In this document: positions 30,893-38,358 of the stretch, one piece after another
Position numbering within the stretch: position 1 is the stretch's first letter
Layout of the letters: each line of letters opens with the position of its first letter
DNA from: UMGS1532 sp045542355
Lineage (GTDB): Bacteria; Bacillota; Clostridia; Oscillospirales; Acutalibacteraceae
Reading direction: 5' to 3'
DNA length: 38,358 nucleotides
Assembly (NCBI GenBank): GCA_045542355.1
Contig: JAZQKX010000022.1
Coordinates: 1-38,358, forward strand
Position numbers and translations under genes: made by a program
Notes under the pieces: model-generated
What the model saw: the letters and a program-made list of their open reading frames with translations, nothing else
Database searches by the model: none
Told to the model about the DNA's origin: nothing

Positions 30893-30923
30893 CAAACAAG
30901 AAAGACACCCAACGGGGTGTCTT
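30893..30923 (+). repeat. Second copy of the tRNA-Arg tail and terminator
   Basis: Thirty-one bases starting CAAACAAGAAAGACACCC are identical to 30476-30506, which span the last bases of the tRNA and its terminator. The preceding 25 bases (CTTCGAATTCGTACACCC and on) look like a decayed T-arm. The two copies bound a 417-base segment. Confidence 0.75.
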
Positions 30924-30955
30924 TCTTGCATTTAGATTATTACACGTTAAATTTA

Positions 30956-31207
30956 TTATACTTCGCTTTCGTCATCGAAACTATAGACATTAAGCTCTTT
31001 ATAATCGAGAAATTCCGATAAAGTCATATTAAATGCGAGTGCGAGTTTGTGGAGCGTTTTAACTCGGGGATTTTTGGTGAGGCCCCTTACAATATTATCC
31101 AATGTTGATTGCTTGACATCACTCATTGTTGCAAGTTTGTTAATCGCAATGCCTCTGGCTTTACATAACTCCCTAATGCGTTTTACATATATCTCAGAAT
31201 AATCCAT
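30956..31207 (-). CDS. XRE-family helix-turn-helix regulator
   Basis: An 83-residue protein from ATG 31207, which has AGAGGTG at 5 bases; the longer frame starts with TTG at 31222 and overlaps that site. The HTH covers residues 6-62: YVKRIRELCKARGIAINKLATMSDVKQSTLDNIVRG, then KTLHKLALAFNMTLSEFLDY. The tail is acidic (SFDDESEV). Such single-domain Cro/C1-like proteins repress by binding short inverted repeats. It is divergent from the SLOG-like gene, with two matching operator-like repeats between, so it probably controls both. Confidence 0.9.
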   Translation of the reverse strand: MDYSEIYVKRIRELCKARGIAINKLATMSDVKQSTLDNIVRGLTKNPRVKTLHKLALAFNMTLSEFLDYKELNVYSFDDESEV

Positions 31208-31228
31208 AAAACACCTCTGCAATTATCG

Positions 31229-31320
31229 TTACCCGTTTGTGGGTTACTTATATGATAAGTGCAAAAATTCACATAATTACCCGAATATGGGTTGACAAAG
31301 ACGAGTAATTTTAACAAAAT
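31229..31320. promoter_or_regulatory. Twin operators and plus-strand promoter between the XRE and SLOG-like genes
   Basis: TTACCCGTTTGTGGGTT (31229-31245) and TTACCCGAATATGGGTT (31277-31293) share TTACCCG-N4-TGGGTT and are each partly palindromic (ACCC/GGGT). The second overlaps a -35 TTGACA (31292-31297), with -10 CAAAAT (31315-31320) at 17 bases. Centre-to-centre distance is 48 bases, so bound dimers would be near the same DNA face. Confidence 0.7.
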
Positions 31321-31362
31321 ATGCTTAAGATGGTTTAAGTTGAACTATATGAGGTGTTATTT

Positions 31363-31803
31363 ATGGCTGTTTGTACTTTTTTTGGACATAGAGAAATCAC
31401 ACAAAACATAGAGCCTGTGCTTAAGAAAAAATTGATAGAACTAATAGAGCAGAAAGGTGTAAACCAATTTTATGTTGGCAATCACGGAGCGTTCGACTTT
31501 ACCGTAAAAAGGGCTTTAAAAGATTTGAAAACTTATTATCCACACATAAGCTATGCTGTGATATTAGCTTACATTCCAACGAAGCAATCAAACTGCGGTG
31601 AGTTTGATGACACGATTTTCCCTGAGGGTTTAGAAAGCGCACTGCCAAAATTCGCTATAATCAAGAGGAATAATTGGATGTTGGACAAAGCGCAGTTTGT
31701 AGTCACCTATGTTACCAACACTCAGGGAGGCGCTGCTTATTTTCAAGAGGTTGCTCAAAGGAAAGGAAAAACAGTTATTAACGTAGCAAATTTAAGCGAA
31801 TAA
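31363..31803 (+). CDS. SLOG-like (YoqJ/DUF1273-type) Rossmann protein
   Basis: A 146-residue protein from ATG 31363 with GAGGTG at 7 bases; an in-frame GTG at 31354 overlaps that site. It begins VCTFFGHREITQN and has VNQFYVGNHGAFDFTVKRAL, a GNHG phosphate-loop-like turn, TIFPEGLESALPKFAIIKRNNWMLDKAQFVVTY and a GGAAYFQEVAQRKGK near the end. This pattern is typical of small SLOG/YpsA-like proteins of Clostridia, a superfamily thought to bind nucleotides or nucleotide-derived signals. Its function is unknown. Control by the divergent XRE repressor is inferred. A terminator follows. Confidence 0.75.
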   Translation: MAVCTFFGHREITQNIEPVLKKKLIELIEQKGVNQFYVGNHGAFDFTVKRALKDLKTYYPHISYAVILAYIPTKQSNCGEFDDTIFPEGLESALPKFAIIKRNNWMLDKAQFVVTYVTNTQGGAAYFQEVAQRKGKTVINVANLSE

Positions 31804-31810
31804 ACACATT

Positions 31811-31838
31811 AAAAGCCTCCCATCTGGGAGGCTTAATT
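31811..31838. terminator. Bidirectional terminator between SLOG-like and M18 peptidase genes
   Basis: AAGCCTCCC (31813-31821) pairs with GGGAGGCTT (31826-31834). AATTATT follows on the plus strand and TTAATGTG on the minus strand. Tails are short, but the stem is strong. Confidence 0.75.
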
Positions 31839-31852
31839 ATTGGATTTAGGAT

Positions 31853-33262
31853 TTATTTTGCGGCTTTGTAGAATTCTAAGACGGTGCGGTAGGTCATGTA
31901 AACGTCCAGCTTTGCCACAACCTCAAAGGGTGCATGCATTGATAGAACGGGCACACCCAGGTCAACTACATCCAATCCTAAGTTTGCGATGTATTTTGCA
32001 ACTGTCCCGCCGCCGCCAAGGTCAACCTTGCCTAATTCTCCGTGTTGCCAGATTACACCTGCCTGGTTTAGAATGGTGCGGATTTTACCCACATATTCTG
32101 CCGAAGCATCGGAGGTGCCGCCCTTACCGCGAGCGCCTGTGTATTTGGTGATAACCGCGCCATAGTTGAGAAAACTTGCGTTTTTCTTCTCCATCACATC
32201 CGCGAATGTGGGGTCAAATGCGGCATTAACATCTGCCGAAAGACAACGGGAATTGCTGAGCGCCTTGTGGATATCTCCGCCCTGCATCTTTGCTAAATCG
32301 TAAATAAAGTATTTGAGCCAGGCGGAATTCATGCCTGTGTTACCGTCGGAGCCGGTTTCCTCCTTGTCGGCAAGAATGGTGATGGCGGTGATTTCGGGGT
32401 TTTCAATATCGAAAATTGCCTGAATGGATGGGTATGCACAAACGCGGTCGTCGTGACCATAGGCGCCAATCATAGAACGGTCAAAGCCGATGTCACAAGC
32501 CTTTGCTGCGGGTACGCACTCCAGCTCTGCCGACATGAAATCCTCCTCCACAATGCCGTATTTTTCGTGGAGAATATTCATGATATTAAGCTTTACGCTG
32601 TCGGCTTCCTCTCCGTCGCGGAAGGGTCGGCTACCTATGAGGATGTTAAGCTCCTCACCGCGGATTCCGTCTGAAAGGGTGCGTTTACTCTGCTCCCCCG
32701 CCAGATGGGGAAGCAGGTCGGTGATAACAAATTTAGGGTCGCCCTCGTCTTCGCCGATGTTCACCTTGACTGTGGTGCCGTCGGTTTTGCAGAACACACC
32801 GTGGAGACTCAGAGGAATGGTGGTCCACTGATATTTCTTGATTCCACCGTAGTAATGGGTCTTGAAAAGCGCCAACTCGTCGCTTTCGTAAAGGGGGTTG
32901 GGCTTTAGGTCTATCCTTGGAGAATCGATATGAGCGGCGGAAATGTTGACACCCTTTTCCACAGCCTGACTGCCGATAACCGCCAGAGCCAACGCCTTAC
33001 CTCGGTTGTTGAAATAAACCTTAGCTCCTGCCTCGTATTTCTTTTCGGGGTCAAAGGGTTGGAAACCCTCTGCTTCTGCCAATTCGATTACGGTGTCTAC
33101 CGCCTCGCGCTCGGTTTTTGCCGAGTTTAAAAACGCCTTATAGCCCTCGCAGAAGTCGTCACACTTCTTTAATTCCTCGGAGCTTAAAAGCTCACCGCCG
33201 TTCTTACGGTTCATGTATAGAGCTTCCTTTAACTCCTCGGCTCTGGTTTTTTTATCACTCAT
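31853..33262 (-). CDS. M18 family aminopeptidase (aspartyl aminopeptidase type)
   Basis: A 469-residue metallopeptidase of normal M18 length. Metal and catalytic motifs: ISAAHIDSPRIDLKPNPLYE (His-x-Asp), DDRVCAYPSIQAI, ILADKEETGSDGNTGMNS (the Glu pair) and GGTSDASAEYVGKI; the final metal His is in VPVLSMHAPFEVV. M18 enzymes are dodecameric cytosolic peptidases that remove N-terminal residues, often Asp or Glu, from peptides. The lytic transglycosylase gene ends 11 bases before its ATG, so it belongs to the coaE transcript. Confidence 0.95.
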   Translation of the reverse strand: MSDKKTRAEELKEALYMNRKNGGELLSSEELKKCDDFCEGYKAFLNSAKTEREAVDTVIELAEAEGFQPFDPEKKYEAGAKVYFNNRGKALALAVIGSQAVEKGVNISAAHIDSPRIDLKPNPLYESDELALFKTHYYGGIKKYQWTTIPLSLHGVFCKTDGTTVKVNIGEDEGDPKFVITDLLPHLAGEQSKRTLSDGIRGEELNILIGSRPFRDGEEADSVKLNIMNILHEKYGIVEEDFMSAELECVPAAKACDIGFDRSMIGAYGHDDRVCAYPSIQAIFDIENPEITAITILADKEETGSDGNTGMNSAWLKYFIYDLAKMQGGDIHKALSNSRCLSADVNAAFDPTFADVMEKKNASFLNYGAVITKYTGARGKGGTSDASAEYVGKIRTILNQAGVIWQHGELGKVDLGGGGTVAKYIANLGLDVVDLGVPVLSMHAPFEVVAKLDVYMTYRTVLEFYKAAK

Positions 33263-33273
33263 TATGATTACCT

Positions 33274-33849
33274 CTATTCGTAAAGTTTTTTGTATATATC
33301 CCGTGCTTTCAGCACCTTTTCAACATGCCTTTCGGTTTCCTTAAAGGGTAGGGTTTCTAAGGTCTTGCCGTCGGTGGAATAGCGGGTGTCTGCCAACCAC
33401 TCCCTAACGTGGCTAGGACCTGCATTATAGGCGGCTATTACCTCTTTTTCTCCTGAAAATTGGGTCTTGAGATAGGAAATGTACCATATTCCGCACTTGA
33501 TGTTGGTTTCGGGGTCGAAAAGCAGTTCCTCGTCGATGTCCGTGCCGTAGAGTTTACCGCATACCCACCTGTAAGTATCGGGGGTCATCTGCATAAGTCC
33601 CTTTGCTTCTGCCGAGGATACGGCTTGGGGGTTAAAATTGCTTTCGCATTTTATGAGGGCGAAGCAGAAATCCGAGTCAACTCCGTATTCGTTGGAATAT
33701 TTTTCCACATATTCCTCATAGTCTTTGGGGTAAAGATATAGCCCCAACTTTTCGATTCCGTAATCTGCGGCAAAAAGCACCACTACCACCGCCAACACCG
33801 TGCCGAAAAAACGTCGAAAAAGCCGACGGGCAAAAGATTTAGCTTTCAT
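33274..33849 (-). CDS. Membrane-anchored lytic transglycosylase (Slt family)
   Basis: A 191-residue protein from ATG 33849, which has ACGGAG upstream; a longer frame to 33909 lies inside coaE and lacks a ribosome site. Residues 13-30 form an uncleaved signal anchor (FFGTVLAVVVVLFAADYG). The SLT domain covers 42-180, with catalytic Glu69 in FALIKCESNFNP, then SSAEAKGLMQMTPDTY, IKCGIWYISYL and VIAAYNAGPSHV. It cleaves glycan strands outside the membrane, forming 1,6-anhydro ends. The start overlaps the coaE stop by 11 bases, so translation is coupled. Confidence 0.94.
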   Translation of the reverse strand: MKAKSFARRLFRRFFGTVLAVVVVLFAADYGIEKLGLYLYPKDYEEYVEKYSNEYGVDSDFCFALIKCESNFNPQAVSSAEAKGLMQMTPDTYRWVCGKLYGTDIDEELLFDPETNIKCGIWYISYLKTQFSGEKEVIAAYNAGPSHVREWLADTRYSTDGKTLETLPFKETERHVEKVLKARDIYKKLYE

Positions 33850-34438
33850 AAAATTTCTCCGTAATTTCCAGTATGCTATCGCGACATGCTTTTTTAAGCG
33901 CGGTAACATCGGAGCTGTTTTCTATTATGATGTGGCAATGCTCCTTGTAAAATTCGTCGGGTTTCCCTACCGACATGCGTAGCCTTGCCTCAGACTCCGA
34001 GAGGTTGTCTCTTTTCATTATGCGGTGAAGCCTTGCGTTTTCGGGAGACAGAACTCCAATCACACTATAGCAAAGTCTTTGGGCACCCGCCTCAAAAAGG
34101 GTGGGGGCATCTAGGATTATTTTATCACCGACGCCACTAATTATTATTTCAATCTCTTTCATAATATGCGGTAGGGTTATCTCGTTTAGCCTCTCAGTGG
34201 AAGCCTTATCCCTGAAAGCCACCGCCGCCAAAGCCTTTCGGTTGAGACTTCCGTCGGGGTTGAGAACATCCCCAAAGGCTTCGGTCAGTTCTCTTTTGCA
34301 GGTTTCGTTATTATTGGTGACATTGTGAGCTACCTTATCGGCTTCTACCACAAAAAAGCCCAAATCTTTTGCAGTTTCGCACAGGGTGGTTTTTCCGCTG
34401 CCCGTGGGGCCTGTGAGCCCGATGATGAGTTTTTTCAT
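33839..34438 (-). CDS. coaE: Dephospho-CoA kinase
   Basis: A 199-residue P-loop kinase from ATG 34438 (MKKLIIGLTGPTGSGKTTLC) with GAAGGTG at 6 bases; 19 upstream residues in the same frame are not family-like. Walker A is GPTGSGKTT, followed by VVEADKVAH, ITLPHIMKEI and LDAPTLFEAGAQRLC typical of CoaE. It adds the 3' phosphate to dephospho-CoA, the last step of coenzyme A synthesis. It overlaps the transglycosylase gene at its end. Confidence 0.96.
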   Translation of the reverse strand: MKKLIIGLTGPTGSGKTTLCETAKDLGFFVVEADKVAHNVTNNNETCKRELTEAFGDVLNPDGSLNRKALAAVAFRDKASTERLNEITLPHIMKEIEIIISGVGDKIILDAPTLFEAGAQRLCYSVIGVLSPENARLHRIMKRDNLSESEARLRMSVGKPDEFYKEHCHIIIENSSDVTALKKACRDSILEITEKFYES

Positions 34439-34477
34439 GATATCACCTTCTTGGAAGTTAAACTCTATATTTAATCG

Positions 34478-34511
34478 GTTGGCGACAGCCAACACCGAAA
34501 TTATTCATTAT
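34478..34511 (-). repeat. Partial palindromic repeat, copy 4
   Basis: GTTGGCGACAGCCAAC (34478-34493) followed by ACCGAAATTATT matches GCCAACGCCGAAATTATT near 26491. Its ATTCATTATTCACTG continuation reaches the stop of the tsaC-like gene. Confidence 0.55.
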
Positions 34512-35552
34512 TCACTGTTCATTCTTAATTTTAATAACTTGGAACCCTGCGGCGCGGATTAATCTGTTATACACCGCAAGACCCACTCCCGAAATAGAGG
34601 GGGAATGGGCATAGGCTATCTTGGCGCCATTTTCGTCTAACTCTCTTAAAGCAGAGAATAGTCCCGCAGCCTGTGTTTCGTCTTCCGCTTCGCTTCCGTA
34701 TATCACAGAGGGCACCTGCAGGTGCTCCGCATCTTCCGAGAAACAGAGGGCAAAAACACCCTCGCCTTTATGCTCGTTCACATATTTTATATAATCCTGT
34801 TTTTGGGCGTCGATGAGAATTACGCGGGATTTTGGGGAATAATGCTTATATTTCATGCCTGGACTTGCCACAGGTTTACCTTCCTCCGGCTGGGCAGTAA
34901 CCGCCTTATCCACGATAACCTCTCCTAAAACCGCCTGTAACTGTTCAACCGTAACAGCGCCTGGGCGAAGCAAACGGGGTTTATCTTCACAAAGGGAAAT
35001 AACGGTGGATTCAAGACCTACTTCACTATCGCCAGACACCACAATTCCCTCTACTCTGCCCTCTAAATCTTTGATACAATGAGCCGCGGTAGTCGGACTG
35101 GGAGAGCCTGAAAGATTGGCGCTGGGCGCCGCAAGAGGTGTTCCGGCTTGGGCAATTATTGCTCTTGCCACGGGGTTTTTGGGGAATCTTACCGCAACGG
35201 TGGAAAGCCCTGCCGAGATTTCGGGAGGTACTTTTTCTGATTTGGGCAAAACCATTGTGAGAGGACCCGGCCAGTATTCCTCTGCCAAGGAATAAGCCAT
35301 ATCAGGCACACAGTCGCAAAGGTCGCGGAGCATAGCCATATCGCTTATATGCACAATCAAAGGATTATCCTGAGGTCTGCCCTTGGCCTTGAAAATATTT
35401 CTCACCGCCGTCGCATTGTAGGTGTCGGCAGCCAAGCCGTATACCGTCTCGGTGGGTATGGCAACAAGACCGCCGTTTTTGAGAATTTTGGCAGCCTTTT
35501 TTATGCCCTCTATATCCTTTTCGGTTTTGATAACTATGTGTTCTGTTTTCAT
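34512..35552 (-). CDS. tsaC: L-threonylcarbamoyladenylate synthase (Sua5/YwlC type)
   Basis: A 346-residue protein, the long Sua5 form. The N-terminal YrdC domain has GGLVAIPTETVYGLAAD, KAKGRPQDNPLIVHI, YWPGPLTMVL, VAVRFPKNPVARAII and PLAAPSANLSGSPSPT. The C-terminal Sua5 domain begins after a linker at GKPVASPGMKYKHYSPKS. It makes threonylcarbamoyl-AMP from threonine, bicarbonate and ATP for the t6A37 modification of ANN-reading tRNAs. It lies between prfA and coaE, as in many Firmicutes. Confidence 0.95.
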   Translation of the reverse strand: MKTEHIVIKTEKDIEGIKKAAKILKNGGLVAIPTETVYGLAADTYNATAVRNIFKAKGRPQDNPLIVHISDMAMLRDLCDCVPDMAYSLAEEYWPGPLTMVLPKSEKVPPEISAGLSTVAVRFPKNPVARAIIAQAGTPLAAPSANLSGSPSPTTAAHCIKDLEGRVEGIVVSGDSEVGLESTVISLCEDKPRLLRPGAVTVEQLQAVLGEVIVDKAVTAQPEEGKPVASPGMKYKHYSPKSRVILIDAQKQDYIKYVNEHKGEGVFALCFSEDAEHLQVPSVIYGSEAEDETQAAGLFSALRELDENGAKIAYAHSPSISGVGLAVYNRLIRAAGFQVIKIKNEQ

Positions 35553-35568
35553 AATTCTATGTCTTAAA

Positions 35569-36642
35569 TTAATTACTTTCCGCTTTCAGCATCTCGGTGC
35601 GGTAGTAGGTGATGATGGAGTCGATGATTTCGTCCATATCTCCGTTAAGCACCTGTTCGAGCTTATATAGAGTGAGCCCAATTCTATGGTCGGTAACTCT
35701 GCCCTGAGGGTAGTTATAGGTGCGGATACGCTCACTTCGGTCACCTGTACCAACCTGACTCTTTCGGTCACTTGCAATGGCATCGGTCTGTTCGCGGAGT
35801 TTTTCCTCATAAAGCCTTGAACGAAGAACTTTCAGAGCCTTGTCCTTGTTTTTAAACTGGCTTCGTTCGTCCTGACATTCAACAACTGTGCCTGTGGGGA
35901 TGTGGGTTATACGAATTGCAGAGCTGGTCTTGTTGATATGCTGACCACCCGCACCGCTAGAGCGGAATGTGTCTATTTTCAAATCGTTGGGGTCAAGCTC
36001 AAATTCAACCTCCTCGGCTTCCGGAAGCACTGCAACGGTAACGGTAGAGGTGTGGATTCTGCCCCCAGATTCGGTTTCGGGAACGCGCTGAACTCTATGC
36101 ACTCCGCTCTCATATTTCAATCGGGAATATGCGCCGTCGCCCTCTATCATAAAGCTGACTTCTTTATATCCGCCCAGCTCGGTTTCACTGGCGTTTACTA
36201 TTTCAATATTCCAATGCCGCGCTTCGGCATACATGGTGTACATTCTGGTGAGCACTCCTGCAAAGAGAGCCGCTTCCTCGCCACCTGCTCCTCCGCGGAT
36301 TTCCACAATAACGTTCTTGTCATCGTTAGGGTCACGGGGCAGAAGAAGAATTTTCAGTTCCGCGTCGGTGGATTCAATTCGCGCTTTAGCGTCGCTGAGA
36401 GCCTCCTTAACCATTTCCTCGTCCTCACGGTCCATTCCGCCCTCCGAAAGCATACTGAGAGCCTCCCGCTCGTCGCTAAGAGCGGTTTTGTGCTCCTTAA
36501 TTTTTTCAATTATTGGCTCAAGATTGCGGTACTCTTTCATAAGGTCGCGGTAAAGCTCCTGATTACCAATAACGGTGGGGTCGTTGAGATTGTTGGAAAT
36601 CTCCTCAAAACGCTCCTCAACTATTCTTAATTTATCCAGCAT
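35569..36642 (-). CDS. prfA: Peptide chain release factor 1
   Basis: A 357-residue class I release factor. The GGQ catalytic motif is in SSGAGGQHINKTSSAIRI. Stop recognition is by the PET/PVT-type region (VHRVQRVPETESGGRIHTST), where PET fits RF1 (UAA and UAG). The coiled-coil N-terminus and the end ERIRTYNYPQGRVTDHRIGL are complete. The start overlaps the DUF951 stop as TAATG, so translation is coupled. Confidence 0.97.
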   Translation of the reverse strand: MLDKLRIVEERFEEISNNLNDPTVIGNQELYRDLMKEYRNLEPIIEKIKEHKTALSDEREALSMLSEGGMDREDEEMVKEALSDAKARIESTDAELKILLLPRDPNDDKNVIVEIRGGAGGEEAALFAGVLTRMYTMYAEARHWNIEIVNASETELGGYKEVSFMIEGDGAYSRLKYESGVHRVQRVPETESGGRIHTSTVTVAVLPEAEEVEFELDPNDLKIDTFRSSGAGGQHINKTSSAIRITHIPTGTVVECQDERSQFKNKDKALKVLRSRLYEEKLREQTDAIASDRKSQVGTGDRSERIRTYNYPQGRVTDHRIGLTLYKLEQVLNGDMDEIIDSIITYYRTEMLKAESN

Positions 36643-36857
36643 TAGTTTGTCTTCCTCTCCGAAGTATCTATAGATTTTATGTGCTTTTCGATTTTAGAGC
36701 GGGGACTCATCAGTTCATGTCCGCACTTTTCGCACTTGATTTTGAAATCCATACCAACTCTTAAAACACTGAACTCATTACAGCCGCAAGGGTGGGGCTT
36801 TTTCATTTTCAGTTTATCGCCTACCTGCACGTCCATTAAAAGCACATACCTTTCCAT
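36642..36857 (-). CDS. DUF951 family small zinc-binding-like protein
   Basis: A 71-residue protein with the DUF951 pattern: VGDKLKMKKPHPCGCNEFSVLRVGMDFKIKCEKCGHELMSPRSKIEKHIKSI. The CGC and CEKC cysteines could hold zinc. The first ATG (36857) has no Shine-Dalgarno. Met8 (36836) has AAAGG 12 bases upstream and fits the family's usual start (MDVQVGD), so the protein may be 64 residues. The function is unknown; the family lies close to translation or chromosome-partition genes in Firmicutes. It heads the run DUF951-prfA-tsaC-coaE-slt-M18. Confidence 0.88.
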   Translation of the reverse strand: MERYVLLMDVQVGDKLKMKKPHPCGCNEFSVLRVGMDFKIKCEKCGHELMSPRSKIEKHIKSIDTSERKTN

Positions 36858-36871
36858 GATATTATTAATCT

Positions 36872-36900
36872 ATTATACAACAATCTCCTGCCGTTGGCAA
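36872..36900 (-). promoter_or_regulatory. Promoter of the DUF951-prfA run
   Basis: On the minus strand -35 TTGCCA (36895-36900), 17-base spacer, -10 TATAAT (36872-36877). The start is expected near 36865, leaving a very short leader before ATG 36857. Confidence 0.75.
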
Positions 36901-37084
36901 TCGGTTTTTGTCATAAATGTTTATCCTGTTGCTTAAATTTTCCCAAAGCGTCAAAAATACTTAGTGAAACCGAAACCACAGAAAATAAGTTTTAACATCC
37001 CCTTTAGTGCTTTTATACAAAAAATATATGGAGTATTTTGGAAAATTCTTTAAAAAACATCTAGCATTTTGTTTTTATTTTTGG

Positions 37085-37195
37085 TATAATAAATTGGATA
37101 CTCGCATAAGCGACGAAAAAAGGTATGTCCGCTTAAGGGTGTTTGCAGTGAAAACTGCCACAAGAAAAGTAAATTTTTTTAGGAGGTTGATTCGC
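37085..37195 (+). promoter_or_regulatory. Extended -10 promoter and structured leader of ppdK
   Basis: TGGTATAAT (-10 at 37085-37090) is an extended -10 with no good -35 (TAGCAT at 17 bases). The leader can fold TAAGCGAC with GTCCGCTTA and contains a GCAGTGAAAACTGC hairpin, then AGGAGG before ATG 37196. The rest of 36901-37080 is AT-rich with nothing recognisable. Confidence 0.6.
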
Positions 37196-38358
37196 ATGAG
37201 TCACAAGTTTGTTTACCTCTTCTCAGAGGGCGACGCTACAATGCGTGAGCTTCTCGGCGGTAAGGGTGCTAACCTTGCAGAAATGACCAAAATCGGTCTT
37301 CCTGTTCCTCAGGGTTTCACCGTTTCTACCGAAGCTTGCACACAGTATTATGAGGACGGCAGAAAAATTGACGCCGACATTCAGGCTCAGATTATGGAGC
37401 ACATCGACAAAATGGAAGGTATCACCGGTATGAAGTTCGGTGACAAGGAGAATCCTCTCCTCGTTTCTGTTCGTTCCGGCGCTCGCGCTTCCATGCCCGG
37501 TATGATGGATACCATCCTTAACCTCGGTCTTAACGAAGAGGTTGTAGAGGTTATGGCCCAGAAGTCCGGCAACCCCCGTTGGGCTTGGGACTGCTACAGA
37601 AGATTCATCCAGATGTATTCCGACGTTGTTATGGAAGTTGGTAAGAAATACTTCGAAGAGCTTATCGACAAGATGAAGGAAGAAAAGGGTGTTACTCAGG
37701 ACGTTGAGCTTACCGCCGACGACCTTAAGACCCTCGCTGGCCAGTTCAAGGCTGAATATAAAGCTAAGATCGGCAAGGAGTTCCCCTCCGATCCTAAAGA
37801 GCAGCTCATGGGCGCTGTTGAAGCTGTTTTCCGTTCATGGGACAACCCCCGTGCAAACGTTTACCGTCGTGACAACGATATTCCTTATTCTTGGGGTACC
37901 GCTGTTAACGTACAGATGATGGCTTTCGGTAACATGGGTGACGATTGCGGTACAGGTGTTGCCTTTACCCGTGACCCTGCAACAGGTGAAAAGGGCCTCA
38001 TGGGTGAGTTCCTTGTAAACGCTCAGGGTGAAGACGTTGTTGCTGGCGTTCGTACTCCTATGCCTATTGCCGAAATGGCTGAGAAATTCCCTGAGGCTTT
38101 CGCAGAGTTCAATAAGGTTTGCGCTATCCTCGAAGACCACTACCGCGACATGCAGGATATGGAGTTCACCATCCAGAATGGTAAGCTTTATATGCTCCAG
38201 ACCCGTAATGGTAAGAGAACAGCTAAGGCTGCTCTTAAGATTGCTTGTGACCTCGTTGATGAAGGTATGATTGATGAGAAACAGGCTGTTGCTATGATCG
38301 ACCCCAGAAACCTTGACACCCTTCTCCATCCCCAGTTTGACCAGAAGGCATTAAAGGC
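37196..38358 (+). CDS. ppdK: Pyruvate, phosphate dikinase, N-terminal part (runs off window)
   Basis: The frame is open from ATG 37196 (AGGAGG upstream) to the edge, 387 residues. It starts SHKFVYLFSEGDATMRELLGGKGANLAEMTKIGLPVPQGFTV, the PPDK nucleotide-binding domain. Later segments are SVRSGARASMPGMMDTILNLGL, FRSWDNPRANVYRRDNDIP, GTAVNVQMMAFGNMGDDCGTGVAFTRDPATGEKGLMGEFL and the ATP-grasp end DMEFTIQNGKLYMLQTRNGKRT. The phosphohistidine and PEP domains (about 490 more residues) lie outside. The enzyme interconverts pyruvate, ATP and phosphate with PEP, AMP and pyrophosphate, and in anaerobic Firmicutes often runs glycolytically. Codon use (CGT, GCT, GGT) suggests strong expression. Confidence 0.97.
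   Translation, partial: MSHKFVYLFSEGDATMRELLGGKGANLAEMTKIGLPVPQGFTVSTEACTQYYEDGRKIDADIQAQIMEHIDKMEGITGMKFGDKENPLLVSVRSGARASMPGMMDTILNLGLNEEVVEVMAQKSGNPRWAWDCYRRFIQMYSDVVMEVGKKYFEELIDKMKEEKGVTQDVELTADDLKTLAGQFKAEYKAKIGKEFPSDPKEQLMGAVEAVFRSWDNPRANVYRRDNDIPYSWGTAVNVQMMAFGNMGDDCGTGVAFTRDPATGEKGLMGEFLVNAQGEDVVAGVRTPMPIAEMAEKFPEAFAEFNKVCAILEDHYRDMQDMEFTIQNGKLYMLQTRNGKRTAKAALKIACDLVDEGMIDEKQAVAMIDPRNLDTLLHPQFDQKALK

Overview
The window looks like chromosome of a low-to-mid GC Firmicute of the class Clostridia, most likely a gut Oscillospirales/Ruminococcaceae-type anaerobe. This rests on PerR plus rubrerythrin, a sodium-pump decarboxylase beta subunit, pyruvate phosphate dikinase, class B sortase and PASTA proteins, BspA-like leucine-rich surface proteins with His/Cys repeats, DUF1540, DUF951, DUF4358 and a thiI/cysteine desulfurase pair. 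The placement is inferred from gene content only. No phage, transposase or CRISPR array was seen. Both edge genes are cut: a surface protein at the left and ppdK at the right.

Layout. 1-4720: a secreted His/Cys-repeat surface protein and an O-antigen-ligase-like membrane protein. 4860-7700: recR, ybaB, dnaX and a short SRP RNA with its own promoter. 7840-9333: a second secreted LRR/Ig-like/Fn3 protein. 9551-11020: a plus-strand oadB and small gamma-like gene. 11019-11800: a short abrB with a structured, possibly attenuating leader, a candidate small RNA, and an array of small hairpins. 11800-14204: perR-rubrerythrin on the minus strand, then DUF1540 and plsY on the plus strand. 14213-18160: a four-gene envelope O-acylation operon (SGNH, DUF4358 lipoprotein, MBOAT, DHHW). 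18235-19695: a 2-hydroxyacid dehydrogenase and a small export-family membrane protein. 19753-26401: two giant adjacent genes. 26588-28968: thiI and a cysteine desulfurase. 29211-31803: rpsT, a zinc-ribbon membrane protein, tRNA-Arg(ACG) with repeated tRNA-tail sequence, and a divergent HTH/SLOG-like pair. 31853-36857: M18 aminopeptidase, lytic transglycosylase, coaE, threonylcarbamoyl-AMP synthase, prfA, DUF951. 37196-end: ppdK.

The most unusual item is the pair of giant genes at 19753-26401. The upstream one joins a complete CinA, a membrane segment, a class B sortase with its His, Cys and Arg, three PASTA domains and an acidic Ser-rich tail. The downstream one has the same order (degenerate CinA-N-like region, membrane segment, sortase-like fold lacking the catalytic residues, three PASTA domains) and ends in a SpoIID/LytB domain with its glutamate. 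They read as an ancient tandem duplication that produced an active sortase and a pseudo-sortase carrying a peptidoglycan-lysis domain.

Other leads are a pseudoknot-type complementarity that would compete with a terminator just before abrB, a rubredoxin-rubrerythrin fusion with an internal Shine-Dalgarno and start, and T-arm copies downstream of tRNA-Arg. Most real genes lie on the minus strand. Several starts are placed downstream of the longest open frame because a Shine-Dalgarno or family alignment supports the inner start.
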